A stretch of 64,000 bases of DNA, from NCBI GenBank assembly GCA_030762935.1, contig CM060899.1, positions 18,672,501 through 18,736,500 of the forward strand. Reading direction: 5' to 3'. This document shows, piece by piece, positions 31,766 through 43,140 of the stretch (position 1 is the stretch's first letter; the number at the start of each line of letters is the position of its first letter). The position numbers were made by a program, and so were the translations under genes. The notes beneath the pieces are model-generated. The model made no database searches and was not told the DNA's origin. It saw only the letters and a program-made list of their open reading frames with translations. The stretch is from Hymenopus coronatus (taxonomy: Eukaryota > Arthropoda > Insecta > Mantodea > Hymenopodidae).

Positions 31766-32229
31766 AAAAAAGAATCTGATGTGTTACACGCACATGACTT
31801 TCTCTAGCTACTCTACAAATGGAGATAAACATTAGTAGAATTTTATTACTTACTTCCTTATAAGTAGACTGGAACTAAGGGAATGCACAAGGCCAAAGTG
31901 ATAGTAAAATGTTTTAAAAGCTGTCTATATGCGATTGTCATTGCAAATCGATTCTTTGCTTGGCCAGGAATAGAATAAAAGAAACACACACTTCCGTCTG
32001 AGAAAAGTAGAAGTACCTCACAATTGAGACTAATTATAAGGAATACCTCGAAAACGGTAATCTCCACGAAAAAAATGTATATAACATAACTTGTGGATTT
32101 TAACAAAATATGTATTTTTTGTATAGTAAGTTTTTATCCATCTCTTACGGTTCACTAGTTATGCCAAATTAAGCAAAATTCATTCCGAATAAACAGTTCT
32201 TTATAAAGCTGTTCTCAGAAAATGCGATA

Positions 32230-33562
32230 AACAGAGTGTTTCAAAAATACGGGGCATAATTTCAGGTATGTATTTCCCACATGAAGACAATCAAAATAGT
32301 TCATTATAACATGTGTCCGGAAATGCTTCATTTCCGAGTTATGACCTTCACAACATTGGAATTCACTGGAACATTTTTCTTTCCGCAGGTCTTTGCCGTC
32401 AAAGGAGACATTAGGAGGGCGCTCTGATAGTTCATTCTGAGGAAGGTTACATTCAGTGTTCTTTAGGCGTTAAGACTGTGCGACATGTATTCAAATCAAG
32501 AGCTGGCCGAGATACACTTCATGTACGGTAAGGCGGACGGCAATGCTGCGCTGGCTCGTCGTTTGTTCCAGGAGAGGTACCCACAGCGACAATGTCCAGA
32601 TCGGAAGACATTTGTACGTCTCCATTCCCGTCTGTGCGAGTATGGAACATTCACCTCTCCTGGTTTGGGAAGGGGACGACCAAGATCTACAACTCCAGAA
32701 GTGCAGGAGAAGATTCTGGAGGCTGTGGACAGGACTCCATCTATCAGCACACGACGGTTTGCGATGCAAGTCAATGTTTCTCATACGACTGTCTGGAGAC
32801 TGTTGAACGAGTATCAATTGTATCCTTATCATTTGCAACGTGTACAGGCCTGTCACCAGCAGATTACCCTGCACGAGTTAGGTTCTGTCAGTGGTTCTTG
32901 CAGCAGATTGGTGTAAATCCGAACTTTTCTGCCGTCGTATTATTTACAGATGAAGCACAGTTCACAAGAGATGGCATAACAAATTTCCACAATCAGCATG
33001 TATGGTCGCATGAAAACCCACGTGCAACTGTTGTATCTCATCACCAGGTGCGGTTCTCCCTCAACATGTGGGCCGGTATCATTGGTGATCGATTAGTTGG
33101 ACCCCATGTACTTGTAAACAGACTTACGGGGCAGAAGTACACAAACTTCCTGGTAGGTAGAGGTGGCCCAATTGCTTGGCCTCCACGCTCACCTGATCTG
33201 AACCCTCTCGATTTCTACTTCTCATTGGTTTATTCGTCTCCGGTGCCGGATTTGCAATCCCTTCGGAATCGAATTGTGGCAAGTTGTGAGGACATACGCA
33301 ATACTCCTGAAGTTTGGGATCGTGTTCGCAGGTCAATGAGACATCGATGTGAGGTCTGTATTCAAGCAGGAGGTGGACATTTTGAACATCTTCTGTAATG
33401 ACAACCTGCGGAAAGAAAAACGTTCCAGTGAATTTCAATGTTTTGAAGGCCATAACTCGGAAATGAAGCATTTCCGGACACATGTTATAATGAACTAATT
33501 TGATTGTCTACATGTGGGAAATACATACCTGAAATTATGCCCCGTATTTTTGAAACAGCCTG
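32230..33562 (+). mobile_element. Tc1/mariner-superfamily transposon with long TIRs
   Basis: A 1,333-base element inserted at TA (duplicated at 32228-32229 and 33563-33564). The inverted repeats are about 150 bases, from CAGAGTGTTTCAAAAATACG at the left, with the inverse at 33541-33562 and similarity continuing inward to CCTGCGGAAAGAAAAACGTT. One transposase gene lies between, with a frameshift and an internal deletion. The high TIR identity suggests recent arrival, though the copy is already defective. Confidence 0.9.
32485..33398 (+). pseudogene. Tc1/mariner-type transposase, frameshifted and internally deleted
   Basis: The first frame (32485 to about 32850) has an N-terminal helix-turn-helix (MYSNQELAEIHFMYGKADGN, NAALARRLFQERYP) and a second DNA-binding helix set (STRRFAMQVNVSHTTVWRLL). 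A single-base loss near 32850 moves the reading to the other frame, giving DYPARVRFCQWFLQQI, the first catalytic region LFTDEAQFTRDG, and SPDLNPLDFYF with the last acidic residue. Between YTNFLV and GRGGPIAWPP roughly 50 residues that normally hold the second catalytic aspartate are missing, so the enzyme could not work even without the frameshift. The start codon at 32485 follows the left TIR by about 100 bases. Confidence 0.88.
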
Positions 33563-33822
33563 TATACATTTTATTTGTAATAGAAATGGCTTTAATATGT
33601 GGTATTTTAATCAAAATCGTTGGACTCATTTTTAACAAAAACAAAATTTTCACAAATTTTTCTATGTAAAAGGTAGTTAAGTGTGGGGGGGATTTTCTTG
33701 AAAATATAGTATTCAACCGCCTTTTCGTTTTTGGGATATGCTATCCAGACACACACACACAGACAGACAGACAGACAGACAGACACACACACACACACGG
33801 AGCTGTTTCTAAAAATGCTACA

Positions 33823-34179
33823 CATAAATGTAGAGCATGTTAAAACACATCATTTATGCTATGTACATTTTTTTCGTAGAGTTCATCGTTTCTGAGACAT
33901 TCCTTGTTTTTGGTTTCTGATATGAAAAACTTATACATTTCTCATACAGGAATTTGTCAACTGCTGTCCATACAAACAAAGGAACTTCAGTCACATGGCA
34001 ACCAGCTTTTGACTATCAGTTTAGCTTATGGCACTCCATTATTTCGCTTCTACTTACAAGGAGGCAAGTAATAATACTAATTCTGATAACTTTTCTACAT
34101 TAGCATGAAGTAAATAGATTCATAAGCTCCTTAACAGTAATATTTTGCAGAGATAGTCATGTGAGTGGAACACGTCAGA
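33823..34179 (-). repeat. Element A 5' half, reversed, joined head-on to the previous copy
   Basis: Begins mid-element (TGTAGAGCATGTTAAAACAC) and ends ACACGTCAGA. The junction at 33822/33823 switches strand without any intervening sequence. Confidence 0.75.
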
Positions 34180-34458
34180 TTTTTTTTTTTTAATAGTTTC
34201 ATTTATATAGGGTCTAAGGTGATAATGGGGGCTTTGACTTGTGAAACAGCTCGCATTACTGTAGGTTTTTTGGAACATTAGATTTTTAATTTTTATATCA
34301 CTAAATACGTCATTTACTCTCACATTCATACTTTCAGACTCTGTGGGGGATAGGGAATAATTCTGGTTAAAGAAAAATTACCCGTCCCAGCTGAGAATCG
34401 AAAACTGGGGACCTTAGGGTGAGAAGTCAAGGGGCTGACTACTCGACCACGGAGGCAG
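34180..34458. other. Unassigned sequence and a SINE head
   Basis: On the minus strand 34385-34455 has GCCTCCGTGGTCGAGTAGTC and a B-box-like TTTTCGATTCTC, consistent with a tRNA-derived SINE inserted into an element A copy at GTCTAACAAATTATTG. The preceding ~190 bases are unassigned. Confidence 0.45.
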
Positions 34459-34725
34459 TCTAACAAATTATTGTTAATAAGCTTAATGCTGTATCTACTT
34501 CATACTAATCAAGATAAACATTCGCAATATTATTAGTTAGTTCCTTATAAATAGAAGCCAAATAAGGGAATACACTAGGCTAAATTAACAGTTAGATGAT
34601 TTCTGTGTATCGCAGTAACAAATTCTTGTTAAAATATTATTATTCTATCTATTTCATGATATTCTAGATAAACATTAGCAGAAACTGTCTTCATTACTTG
34701 CTTCCTTATAAGTAGAAGGCAAAAA
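34459..34725 (+). repeat. Two stacked element A 5' ends
   Basis: Two successive partial copies (34459-34600 and about 34601-34725) each contain only the first 130-180 bases and are each cut by the next copy. This shows repeated insertion close to element 5' ends. Confidence 0.65.
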
Positions 34726-35476
34726 TCTAATTTGCTCCGTACACATGATGTCCTCTAGCTGTTCGGTAAACAAACCTTTCATTCAAAACATTAATATGTT
34801 ATTCAGCTCATGCTAATTAAGATAACCATGAGCAGAATTAGTCTTGTTGCTAGCTTTTCTATAAGTAGAAGGGAAATAAGGAAAAGCACTGGCCAAAGCG
34901 ATAGTCTCGTCCTGTAAAGGAACCAGTTGCTATGCGAAACAACTGAAATTCCAATTCTGCTTGCCAGAAATAAACAAACGAGAAACGAGAAGAAAGATGT
35001 CCTCCCGTTTGACAAAAGTTTAAGTGCCTAAAATTAAAATAAATAATCCGGAATATTTAAAAAATTATTAACGCTACAAAAATAATATATATGAAATAAA
35101 TTGTATCGTTTAATGAGCTCTTTATTTTGGTGCAGTAAGTTTTTGCATATCTTTCTCGGTTTACCAGTTACACAAAAGTTATCCAGAATGAAGAAGTCTT
35201 CAGAGGCTATTCCCAGAAAATTCAAGATATACATTTGGTTTGTCATAAAAATATTTTAAACAAAATCAGTAGAGCCATTTTTCAAAAAATGAAAAGGTTC
35301 TATGCAAAGGGTAGCTGGGGGTGGGGAACTTTCTTGTTAAGTATTTTCAAAGAATGCTTTTTTTGGATCCAAGGGACCAAAAACGTGTATTTCCGGTGAA
35401 ATCTCGGTATCGAATTTTCGAGTGCATTACAAGACCTTCTCTATAAACTCTGTATATATTACATGCAGAAAAAGTA
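34726..35476 (+). mobile_element. Element A copy, diverged subtype
   Basis: Starts TCTAATTTGCTCCGTACACA. It lacks the CA tract and central palindrome (jump near 35340) and has an eroded terminal palindrome. Confidence 0.75.
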
Positions 35477-36553
35477 AAAATCTGATGTCTTCCATTCTCA
35501 TGACTTTCTCACATCTCTGCAACAAATCTCAGTTAAAAAGCTTATGCTTCTATTTACTTCAAGCTAGTCGAGAAAATTACTAGAAATAGTCTTTCTACTT
35601 GCTTCCTTGTAAATAGAAACGAAATAAAAGAGTGCCATAGGTTAAAGTGATAGTCAAAACCTGGTTGCTATGTGACTGAACTTTCTTTGTCTGTATGGAC
35701 AGGAGTTTACAAATTCCTGTGAGAGGAATGTATAAGTTTTTTAATGCTGAACCCAAAAACAAGGAATATCTCAAAAACGGTCATTTCTACGTAAAAAATG
35801 TATGTAACCTAAATTGTGTGTTTTAATGTGCTCCACATTTTTAGTTTGGTAAGTTTTTGTCTATCTCTTACGGTTTACCAGTGACACAAAATTCCGTAAA
35901 TTATATCCAGAATAAAGTAGTCTTCAGAGTCTATTCCCAGATAATTCAAGATATACATATTATTTGTCAGGTGTATATCTTTAATATAGGGTATTTTAAT
36001 CAAAATCGTTAGTCATTTTTGAGAAAATAAAAACTTTCCAAAAAAGTTCCATGTAAAAGGTGGTTGGGGGTGGCGGGAATTTTCTTGAAAATCTTTGTGT
36101 CATTACCTTGGAAGATAGTAAACCTAAATACCAAGTTTTGTTACCGGTCATTTAGTTTTTGAGTTATGCTGCCCACTGACACACACGGATATTTTTCTAA
36201 AGATGCTTTATTTGGATTCATGGGATCTTAAAACATGCATTTCTTGTGAAATCTCTGTATCGAATTTTTGGGTGCATTACAATATCTTCTCTATACACTA
36301 TGTAAATTCATGGAAAAAACGATTGAGCGATGTAACTTTTCCAAGTATCGCTTCGGCTTCACGGAAGCACACGAAGATACACAAGCTGGGTTTACACGTG
36401 CACGAGCCCTATGCTACAAAACCTGTTTTTATAAAGTGAGGTAAGACGTAGTTTATTGCTTTAAAACATAACATAGCTTCCAGAGAATAGTCAAAATAAA
36501 TGTTTTTGTCTAATATGCACAGAAACACTAAAAAAAAAAAAAAAAAAAAAAAA

Positions 36554-37388
36554 TCTGATGCTTTCCATTCACATGACTTTCTCTATATCTCTGTAAATAT
36601 TATTGTTAATAAGCTTATCTTTTATTTATTTCATGCTAATCGAGAAAAATTAGCAGAAATAGTCTTGTTTCTTGCTTTATTGTAAGTAGAAGCGAAATAA
36701 GAGAGTACCATGGGTTATAGTGAAAGCCAAAAGCTGGTTGCTATGTGACTGATGTTTGTATGGACAGGAGTTGACAAATTCCTGTATGAGAAATGTATAC
36801 ATTTTTCAAAGCTGAAACCAAGAAACCCTGGTATCTCAAAAACGATCAACTCCACGAAAAAATATATATAACAGAAATTGTGTGTTTTAACGTGCTCTAT
36901 ATTTTTTGTGGGTGAAGTTTTTGTCCATCTCTTACGGTTTAGTAGTTATGCAAAATTCATCCAGAATAAAGTAGTCTTCAGAGGTTATTCCCAGAAAATT
37001 CAAAATATGCATTTTATTTGTCAGGTAAATATCTTTATGTATGATATTTTAATCAAAATCGTTAGAGCCATTTTTTAGAAAATCAAAATTTTCGAAAAAG
37101 TTCCATGTAAAGAGCAGTTTTAAGTGGGGGGGATTTTTCTCAAAATCTCCGTGTCGCATCCCTGGAAGATAAAAAACTGAAATACCAAGTTTGGTATTTT
37201 ACTGAATTTTCGTTTTTGAGTTATCGTGTTCACAGACACACGGACACACGGACCTTTTTCTGAAAATACTTTTTTTGCATACAGGGGACCATAAAACATG
37301 CATTTCTGGTGAAATCTCGGTATCGAATTTTTGGTGGAGTGCAATACCTTCTGTAGATATTATGTAGATAGTACGTATAGAGAAAGTA
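36554..37388 (+). mobile_element. Element A, complete copy
   Basis: Follows a ~23-base A-run and starts TCTGATGCTTTCCATTCACA. Shares the GGTAAGTAGAAG-style subtype text with the copy at 38179. The 3' palindrome has one arm mutated (TAGATATTATGTAGATAGT). Confidence 0.88.
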
Positions 37389-37740
37389 ATTAGTTAAACC
37401 TCGATAGTTGAGCTGTCCGCTACAGTTCTTTAAAAACAGGGAAAAGAATACACAGAGTAGAAATGGCTCAGTCCTAAAGTGTTCCTTTGAAACTCGTGTA
37501 CAAGCTAGCGTAGGTTTGAGCCCAGTAACCCGCATACTTTTCTTATATTATTTTGTTTTTTAGTTCATATTAGTACCCTTTAAAACCATTGTAAATTACG
37601 TTATATAAATCATTCTCTATGTGAAATGTGAAACCTTTTGTTTACAGTTCTCGCAAACTAGAAAACAAAGAGAAACACTGCAACCTGATCTCCGGTTGCT
37701 TTTAAATGCAACAACAAAAGGCAACCACTTTTAAACTTTG
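37389..37740. other. Unassigned sequence
   Basis: About 350 bases between an element A copy and the Tc1-like remnant. A B-box-like GGTTTGAGCCC occurs near 37513, but the rest is not tRNA-like. Confidence 0.35.
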
Positions 37741-39573
37741 GCCAACTTGTGGAGCGAATGATTATCCTGTTGGAATCTAATAATATCATCAGGATAACGC
37801 TCTTGGGCAGATGGAAGCAGAACATGATCTAGAATTTTGGAATAGATTTTCCCGTTCAGCTTTCTAAGAACAGGTTCCAGCATACCTGCACCTTCCCGAT
37901 ATATCTGTGCCCAAGCAGCAACGCTCGTTCAACCACTCCTTGCAGCTATTGCAACATTTATCAAGGAAATTCTGCAGGAGAAACATGAGTATGGCAAAAT
38001 AATGATGTGAAATCCAAATAGAGATAACTCAAACTGAAGTAATTAAACAGGAAAAATGAACACCATGGTGTCATCGTCTCTTGAAGTAATGCCTCCAGCA
38101 GTTCCAAGATTCTTAGTTGGTGAAAATCCAACTCACACTCACAGTGGTGTCTTTGAAAGATCTCTTACTATAAAAAAATCTGATGTGTTCCATTCACATG
38201 ACTTTCTCTATATCTCTGTAAAAAAGTATTGTTAATGAGCTTATCTTTTATTTGTTTCATGCTAATCGAGAAAAATTAGCGGAAATAATCTTATTTTTTG
38301 CTTTATTATAAGTAGAAGCAAAATAAGGGAGTACCATGGGTTAAAGTGAAAGCCAAAAGCTGGTTGCTATGTGACTGATGTTTGTATGGACAGGAGTTGA
38401 CAAATTCCTGTATGAGAAATGTATAAATTTTTCAAAGCTGAAACCAAGAAAAAGGAATATCTCAAAAACGATCAACTCCACGAAAAAAAAAAATATATAA
38501 CTGAAATTGTGTGTTTTAACGTGCTCTATATTTTTTGTGGGTTAAGCTTTTGTACATCTCTTACGGTTTAGTAGTTATGCAAAATTCATCCAGAATAAAT
38601 TAGTCTTTAGAGACTATTCCCAGAAAATTCAAAATAAACATTTTATTTGTCATGTAAATATCTTTAATGTATGATATTTTAATCAAAATCGTTAGAGCCA
38701 TTTTTGAGAAAATCAACATTTTCGAAAAAAGTTCCTTGTAAAGGGTAGTTTGGGGTGGGGGATTTTTCTCAAAATCTTCGTGTCGCATCCCTGGAAGATA
38801 CTAAACTTAAATACCAAGTTTGGTATTTTACTGACTTTTCGTTTTTGATTTATCGTGTTCACAGACACACACGGACTTTTTTTTTTAAAATACTTTTTTT
38901 GTATACAGGGGACCCTAAAACATATATTTCCGGGGAAACCTCGGTATCGACTTTTTTGGTGGAGTACAATGCATTCTCTATACACTATGTACATAGTACG
39001 TATAGAGAAAGTAAAAACAAGAAAAAGAACCTCCTTGCACAACTGGTCAAATAACGCATATCGTATCAAGGACCATTAGGCCTTTAAACAACCACAGTCG
39101 AACTGACACCTGCAGTAGAACGTAACTTCGTCGGAGAAAACTCTTTGGGTCCAATCGAAGTACTCATACTGAACAGTCAATTTTTGGGCTTCAGTTAGCA
39201 CTTTACTGCCGCTGGTCTAAGCCGAGTTCCGGCATCTTTACAGCAATTTCTATCCGTCCGTGTACTACCTGGGAATAAAGATAAAGCCCTGTATTCTTCA
39301 GCGGCCGTCAGAAACGGATCTCTTTCGACCTCTGTCATGAGAGACCTGTGCTCTTCCTTGCAGCAACCTGTCCCTCTTCACGATATAACTTTGCCCACTT
39401 CCTCGCAGTGAACTGTGGAACATCGCAAATGCAAGCCGCTCTGGTGGCCTTATAATTCTGTGAAACCAGGGTGAGAACAGTAGAACGTTTATCAACCAAA
39501 AACAAACATCTGACCAACAGAAAGAAACACAATAACGACAAAGGAATCTAATGCTCAAATTATAACTAATCAA
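37741..39573 (-). pseudogene. Tc1-like transposase remnant split by element A
   Basis: Minus strand. The 39298-39573 side shows an N-terminal helix-turn-helix remnant (ARKWAKLYREEGQVAARKST). Around 39110-39180 it reads FDWTQRVFSDEVTFYC, the first catalytic aspartate motif. At 37760-37900 it reads LNGKIYSKILDHVLLPSAQE and RFQQDNHSLHKLA, the second catalytic region. The end with the third catalytic acid is lost. An element A copy (38179-39013) and ~170 bases of unassigned sequence lie between the parts. Frameshifts and stops are numerous. It differs from the Tc1-type element at 32230. Confidence 0.75.
38179..39013 (+). mobile_element. Element A, complete copy inside a transposase remnant
   Basis: Starts TCTGATGTGTTCCATTCACA after TATAAAAAAA and ends GTATAGAGAAAGTA. 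It is closely similar to the copies at 21775 and 36554, so these three look recent. Confidence 0.9.
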
Positions 39574-40179
39574 GCGGAAACTCAGTATAAATTAAGTATG
39601 TGAAATAGAAAATACGATAGAAGAAATAACATAAATGGGGGACAAAAAAATTATGCTATTGCGGAGATTTTAACTTAAGTTCCGCAATTTTCAAAGCGCT
39701 TGCGTTACCCCTAGGCCACATTTATATGTGCGCCGTAGTACTAGTCATGGTTCTTATGATAACATGAATCATTTATCGCATTTAGGGTTCTTCATGGCTT
39801 CTGAAACAGCTCATTGGTTGATTCAGTTGATTGGGAATTGGTTGCTCCACCTATATGTATAACTGTCAATGAGCATAGCATCAGGTAGAAACATTTTTGG
39901 GTTTGTTTCCTAATTGGCCGAATTTTGCCGAATTTTGCCGAATTCTTTATCAGGAACCAATACAAATGCAAGACACCGAGCAAGACACATCCTGATAATG
40001 CGTTCGACAGGCGATAACATATCTCACAGACACTGTTAGGTAAGTCTAGCTGCATATTGGAAATAGCGACCAGTGTAAACCTCGCTGCGATACGAAGTAG
40101 GACTGAAATTCGTATTCTGCTCTCAGAGTGCGCTCAAACACTTTTTCCATGACTGTACATAGTACGTGCAGAGAAAATA

Positions 40180-40624
40180 AAAATAAACTAAACTGTAATT
40201 ATGTCTATAAAATATATAATTTAATTAATGTACGTCTTAGTGCTGATATTTAGGTACACAAATGTCCATTTGTTTTTCTGATCTGTTTAGATAATTAGTA
40301 TGGCGTGGTGTTTTCAGATTTTGCAATTTATTTATGACAATGAAATCTGAATCTTGGAATGAAATGGAACAAGCCTAGTTCGTTTCTGCAGAAACCTGCT
40401 AGACCACTCAAGAAACGAATTCCAAAAAGCAGGGTAGAGACAGATAATTATAAAGTAGTGGATTTATTGAATATTCCAGCTGCGAATCCTTACCGATGCT
40501 GATGCTAGGAGAATGGATGAGAAGGTTCAAAACTGTGAACCTTTTGGAGATTTTAAAATAGTTTCACTAGTGAAACAGAACACAACAATTTGGAACAGAT
40601 GGAAGACAGTGAAAAAGGTAAAAA
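40180..40624. other. Unassigned sequence with a short open frame
   Basis: A 47-codon frame near 40364-40510 (containing KPSSFLQKPARPLKKRIPKS) has a basic, proline-rich composition. It stops in TGA, with further stops downstream. It could be an exon or a dead transposon piece; there is no family resemblance. Confidence 0.3.
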
Positions 40625-41512
40625 TCTGATGTGTTACACTCATATGACTTTCTCTAGCTGTTCTACAAACTTCTTACATACGATTATTCTTCTTTCTGCA
40701 CCTTATTAATCGAGGTATTCAGCACAATGTTCTTATTACTTAGTCCCTTATAAATAGGAAGAAATTAGGGAATACACTAGGCTAAATCGATAGTCAAATG
40801 TTTTAAAAGCTGTCGTTATGCAATTGTCATTACAAATCGCTTCTGTTCTTCGCCAGGAGTAGAACAAAAGAAAAACGGACACTCCCGTCTGAGAAAAGTG
40901 TAACTACTTCACAGCTGAATCTAATAACAATGAATACCTCGAAAACGGTAAGCTCCACGAAAAAAATGTATATAACGTAAATTGTGTATTTTAACAAGGC
41001 CTACATTTTTGTATACTAAGTTTTTGTCTATCTCTTACGGTTTATTAGTTATTCCAAATTAAGCAAAATTCATCCAGAATGAACCGGTCTTTAGAAGCTA
41101 TTTCCAAAAAAATTCAAGATATACATTTAATTTGTCAGGTAAGGATCTTTAATATACGATATTTTAATCAAAATCATTAGGGCCATTTTTAAGAAAAGCA
41201 AAATTTTCGAAAAAAGTTCCATGTAAAGGATCGTTTGGGGTGTGGAGATTTATCTCAAAATCTTCGTGTCTCATCCCTGGAAGATACTGAACTTAAATAC
41301 CAAATTTGGTATTTTAGCTACTTTTCGTTTTTGAGTTATCGTGTTCACAGACACACGGACACAAGGACACGCGGACACACACACACACACACATTCACAC
41401 ACACACGGAACTTTTTCTGGAAATGCTTTTTTTGGATTCAAGGGGTCCTAAAACATGTATTTCCGGTGAAATCTCGACATCGAATTTTTGGGTGGAATGC
41501 AATACGTCTCAC
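40625..41512 (+). mobile_element. Element A copy lacking the terminal palindrome
   Basis: Starts TCTGATGTGTTACACTCATA, has a long compound tract (ACACGGACACAAGGACACGC then CA repeats) and stops after GGAATGCAATACGTCTC, just before the palindrome. Confidence 0.85.
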
Positions 41513-41514
41513 AA

Positions 41515-41985
41515 TTAGGATCTTAAGGTCCCTTATTATCTGAAGGAATACGGTGCATCTGGTATTGATTTTAATTGTTTTTCACACAAGCCGTGTGTAG
41601 GACAGGAGTTGGATATGTAGAGTCAGGCCGAAAGATTCAATGCCACAGTCGGGATTTGCACCACGGATCTCCCGGGCTCTGCCACTGAGCTACCATAGCA
41701 ATATTCCGGCCTACCATTGAATTTCTGAACTGACTCGCATGTTTCCCGGTAAACCATAAGGTGCACTCAAATTATTTTGAGATGACAACCCTAATGGCGA
41801 CTTACAATGTTGAAAGTGCTTTAAGTTCGATGTCATGCCGGTATGTTGCCATGGTAGCTCAGTGGCAGAGGAACCGGCTAGAGTTTGGCAGATCCGTGGT
41901 TCAAATTCCGGCTATGGCAATGCATTTTTCAGTCTGATTCTGCCTATCCAAGGTGCATCTGCTATAGATATTTTATTTTTCTGTC
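41515..41985. mobile_element. SINE-4, two copies in opposite orientation
   Basis: A minus-strand copy (about 41560-41790) and a plus-strand copy (about 41840-41985) share GCCATGGTAGCTCAGTGG, TTCAAATTCCGGCTATGGCA and TTTTTCAGTCTGA. The acceptor-like stem (TGCCAT...TATGGCA) and D-arm fold, but the anticodon arm does not. Confidence 0.65.
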
Positions 41986-42384
41986 GCCTAAGTGATAAAA
42001 CTGTACGGTGACGAAATGAGTGAGCTTTTTTTCACTTTGTCTAAACGTTCTATGTTCATAGTGTACAGAGAAGGTGTTGTATTCCATCCAAAAATTCGGT
42101 AGCAGTATTTCTTCGGAAATCTTGTTTTCAAGTTCCTTCAGTCGAAAACGAAAGCATGCTTAGAAAAATATTCGCGTGTGTCTATGGACATTATAGTTCA
42201 AGAAACAAAAGTGTGTTAAATACCAAAACATATAAGAAATATAGATCTATTTAAAACAGACAATTTATGTATTTAGATTAACCGTTTTTGAGTATTCCTT
42301 ATTATTGGTTTCAATTTTAAGCCACTTCAACGTTTCTCAAACAAGAATTCATCTTTCGTTTGTTGTGCTCTTGGGCCATGGAAG

Positions 42385-42897
42385 ACCGCAACGTGATCGA
42401 GTGGTTAGACCATTCACCTCTTACCTAGACGGCCCGGGTTCGAACCCAAGTGACCGCATGTGAGATTTGTGGTGGACAAAGCGGCGCAGGGGCAGGTTTT
42501 TTCTCCGGATTTCCCCCGCCATCGCATTCCATGTAGCATCAGTGTCATCGCGTCGGTGCCACCTGTCGCCCTCCGTGGTGTAATGGTTAGCATGCTAACT
42601 TCATACCCGACGGAGGACGATGGATTTTTTCGGGTGTAAAAATCTTTAGCATGCTTCCTTCGGAAGGGAAGAACCCGTGGGTCCCGTGTCATAGATTTAC
42701 GGCACGTAAAAGAACCTCAAGTCTGTTAGAGAGGCCTCTGAGGAAAATTAAGCGGTCTTTCACGCCCAGTATAGAATGGGACGCTGAGAACCACATCAGT
42801 TAAAGAGCATTCATAAATAAAACACCATTTTGTTTCATTTTTTCGGTGTCATCAGTGGTAAAAGCAGGCGGTAATACAGTATCCAACAAAACAAAAT
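42385..42897 (+). mobile_element. SINE-2 copy containing SINE-1
   Basis: tRNA-like head (GTGATCGAGTGGTTAGACCA, B box GGTTCGAACCC), GC-rich body, then interruption by SINE-1 and a short 3' remainder (AAAGCAGGCGGTAATACAGT). The target duplication is TCTTGGGCCATGGAAG (42369-42384) against TCTTGGCCATGGAAG (42898-42912). Confidence 0.82.
42565..42838 (+). mobile_element. SINE-1 copy nested in SINE-2
   Basis: Head CGTGGTGTAATGGTTAGCAT, then the family body GAGAGGCCTCTGAGGAAAAT and AGTTAAAGAGC. The B box is lost, as in the 20704 copy. The flanks TCGGTGCCACC and TCGGTGTCATC look like a diverged target duplication. Confidence 0.8.
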
Positions 42898-43140
42898 TCT
42901 TGGCCATGGAAGGAGAACCGAACTTTACTTGTTTCACACCAGCTTTTAAAAAGTTTGAGTCGCTTTAGTTTAGCCTATGTTACTCCCTTATTTTCCTTCT
43001 ACTTACAAGAAGGCAAGTAATAAGACAGTTTCTGCTAATGCCTATCTCGATTAGCATGAGGTAGATGAATTATCCTTTGTAAGAACATTTTGTTTGTGGA
43101 ACAGGTAGAGAAAGTCGTGTGAATGGAACACGTCAGATGT

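Larger units (their letters stand above)
31775..33822 (+). mobile_element. Element A copy split by a Tc1-like transposon
   Basis: The copy is continuous across the insertion (GCGATA | TATACATTTTATTTG; the family consensus here is AAGATATACATTTT). It stops at 33822 after the CA/CAGA tract (ACAGACAGACAGACAG), where a reversed partial copy begins. Confidence 0.85.
36305..40153. mobile_element. 3.85-kb TIR-bounded composite insertion
   Basis: The ends are imperfect inverted repeats: left ATTCATGGAAAAAACGATTG then AGCG, right the inverse of TCATGGAAAAAGTGTTTGAG then CG. Similarity continues in part (GGTTTACAC...). A 4-base TGTA is present on both sides (36301-36304 and 40154-40157). Inside are two complete element A copies and a reversed Tc1-like remnant. 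The arms alone carry no coding sequence, so the carrier is an unidentified TIR transposon enlarged by later insertions. Confidence 0.6.
35481..40179 (+). mobile_element. Element A copy whose terminal palindrome is split by a TIR composite
   Basis: The element is complete from TCTGATGTC to CACTATGTA at 36304. Its last bases TGTACATAGTACGTGCAGAG appear at 40154. The insertion lies exactly inside the 14-base palindrome core. Confidence 0.8.
42034..43135 (-). mobile_element. Element A copy split by SINE-2
   Basis: The reversed 3' part is at 42034-42368 (with an internal deletion near 42225) and the 5' part at 42913-43135. The SINE sits in the TTCTTGGCCA region of the element. Confidence 0.75.

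Noticed and set aside
32491..32874. 127-residue minus-strand frame
   Set aside because: Shadow of the Tc1-type transposase on the plus strand.
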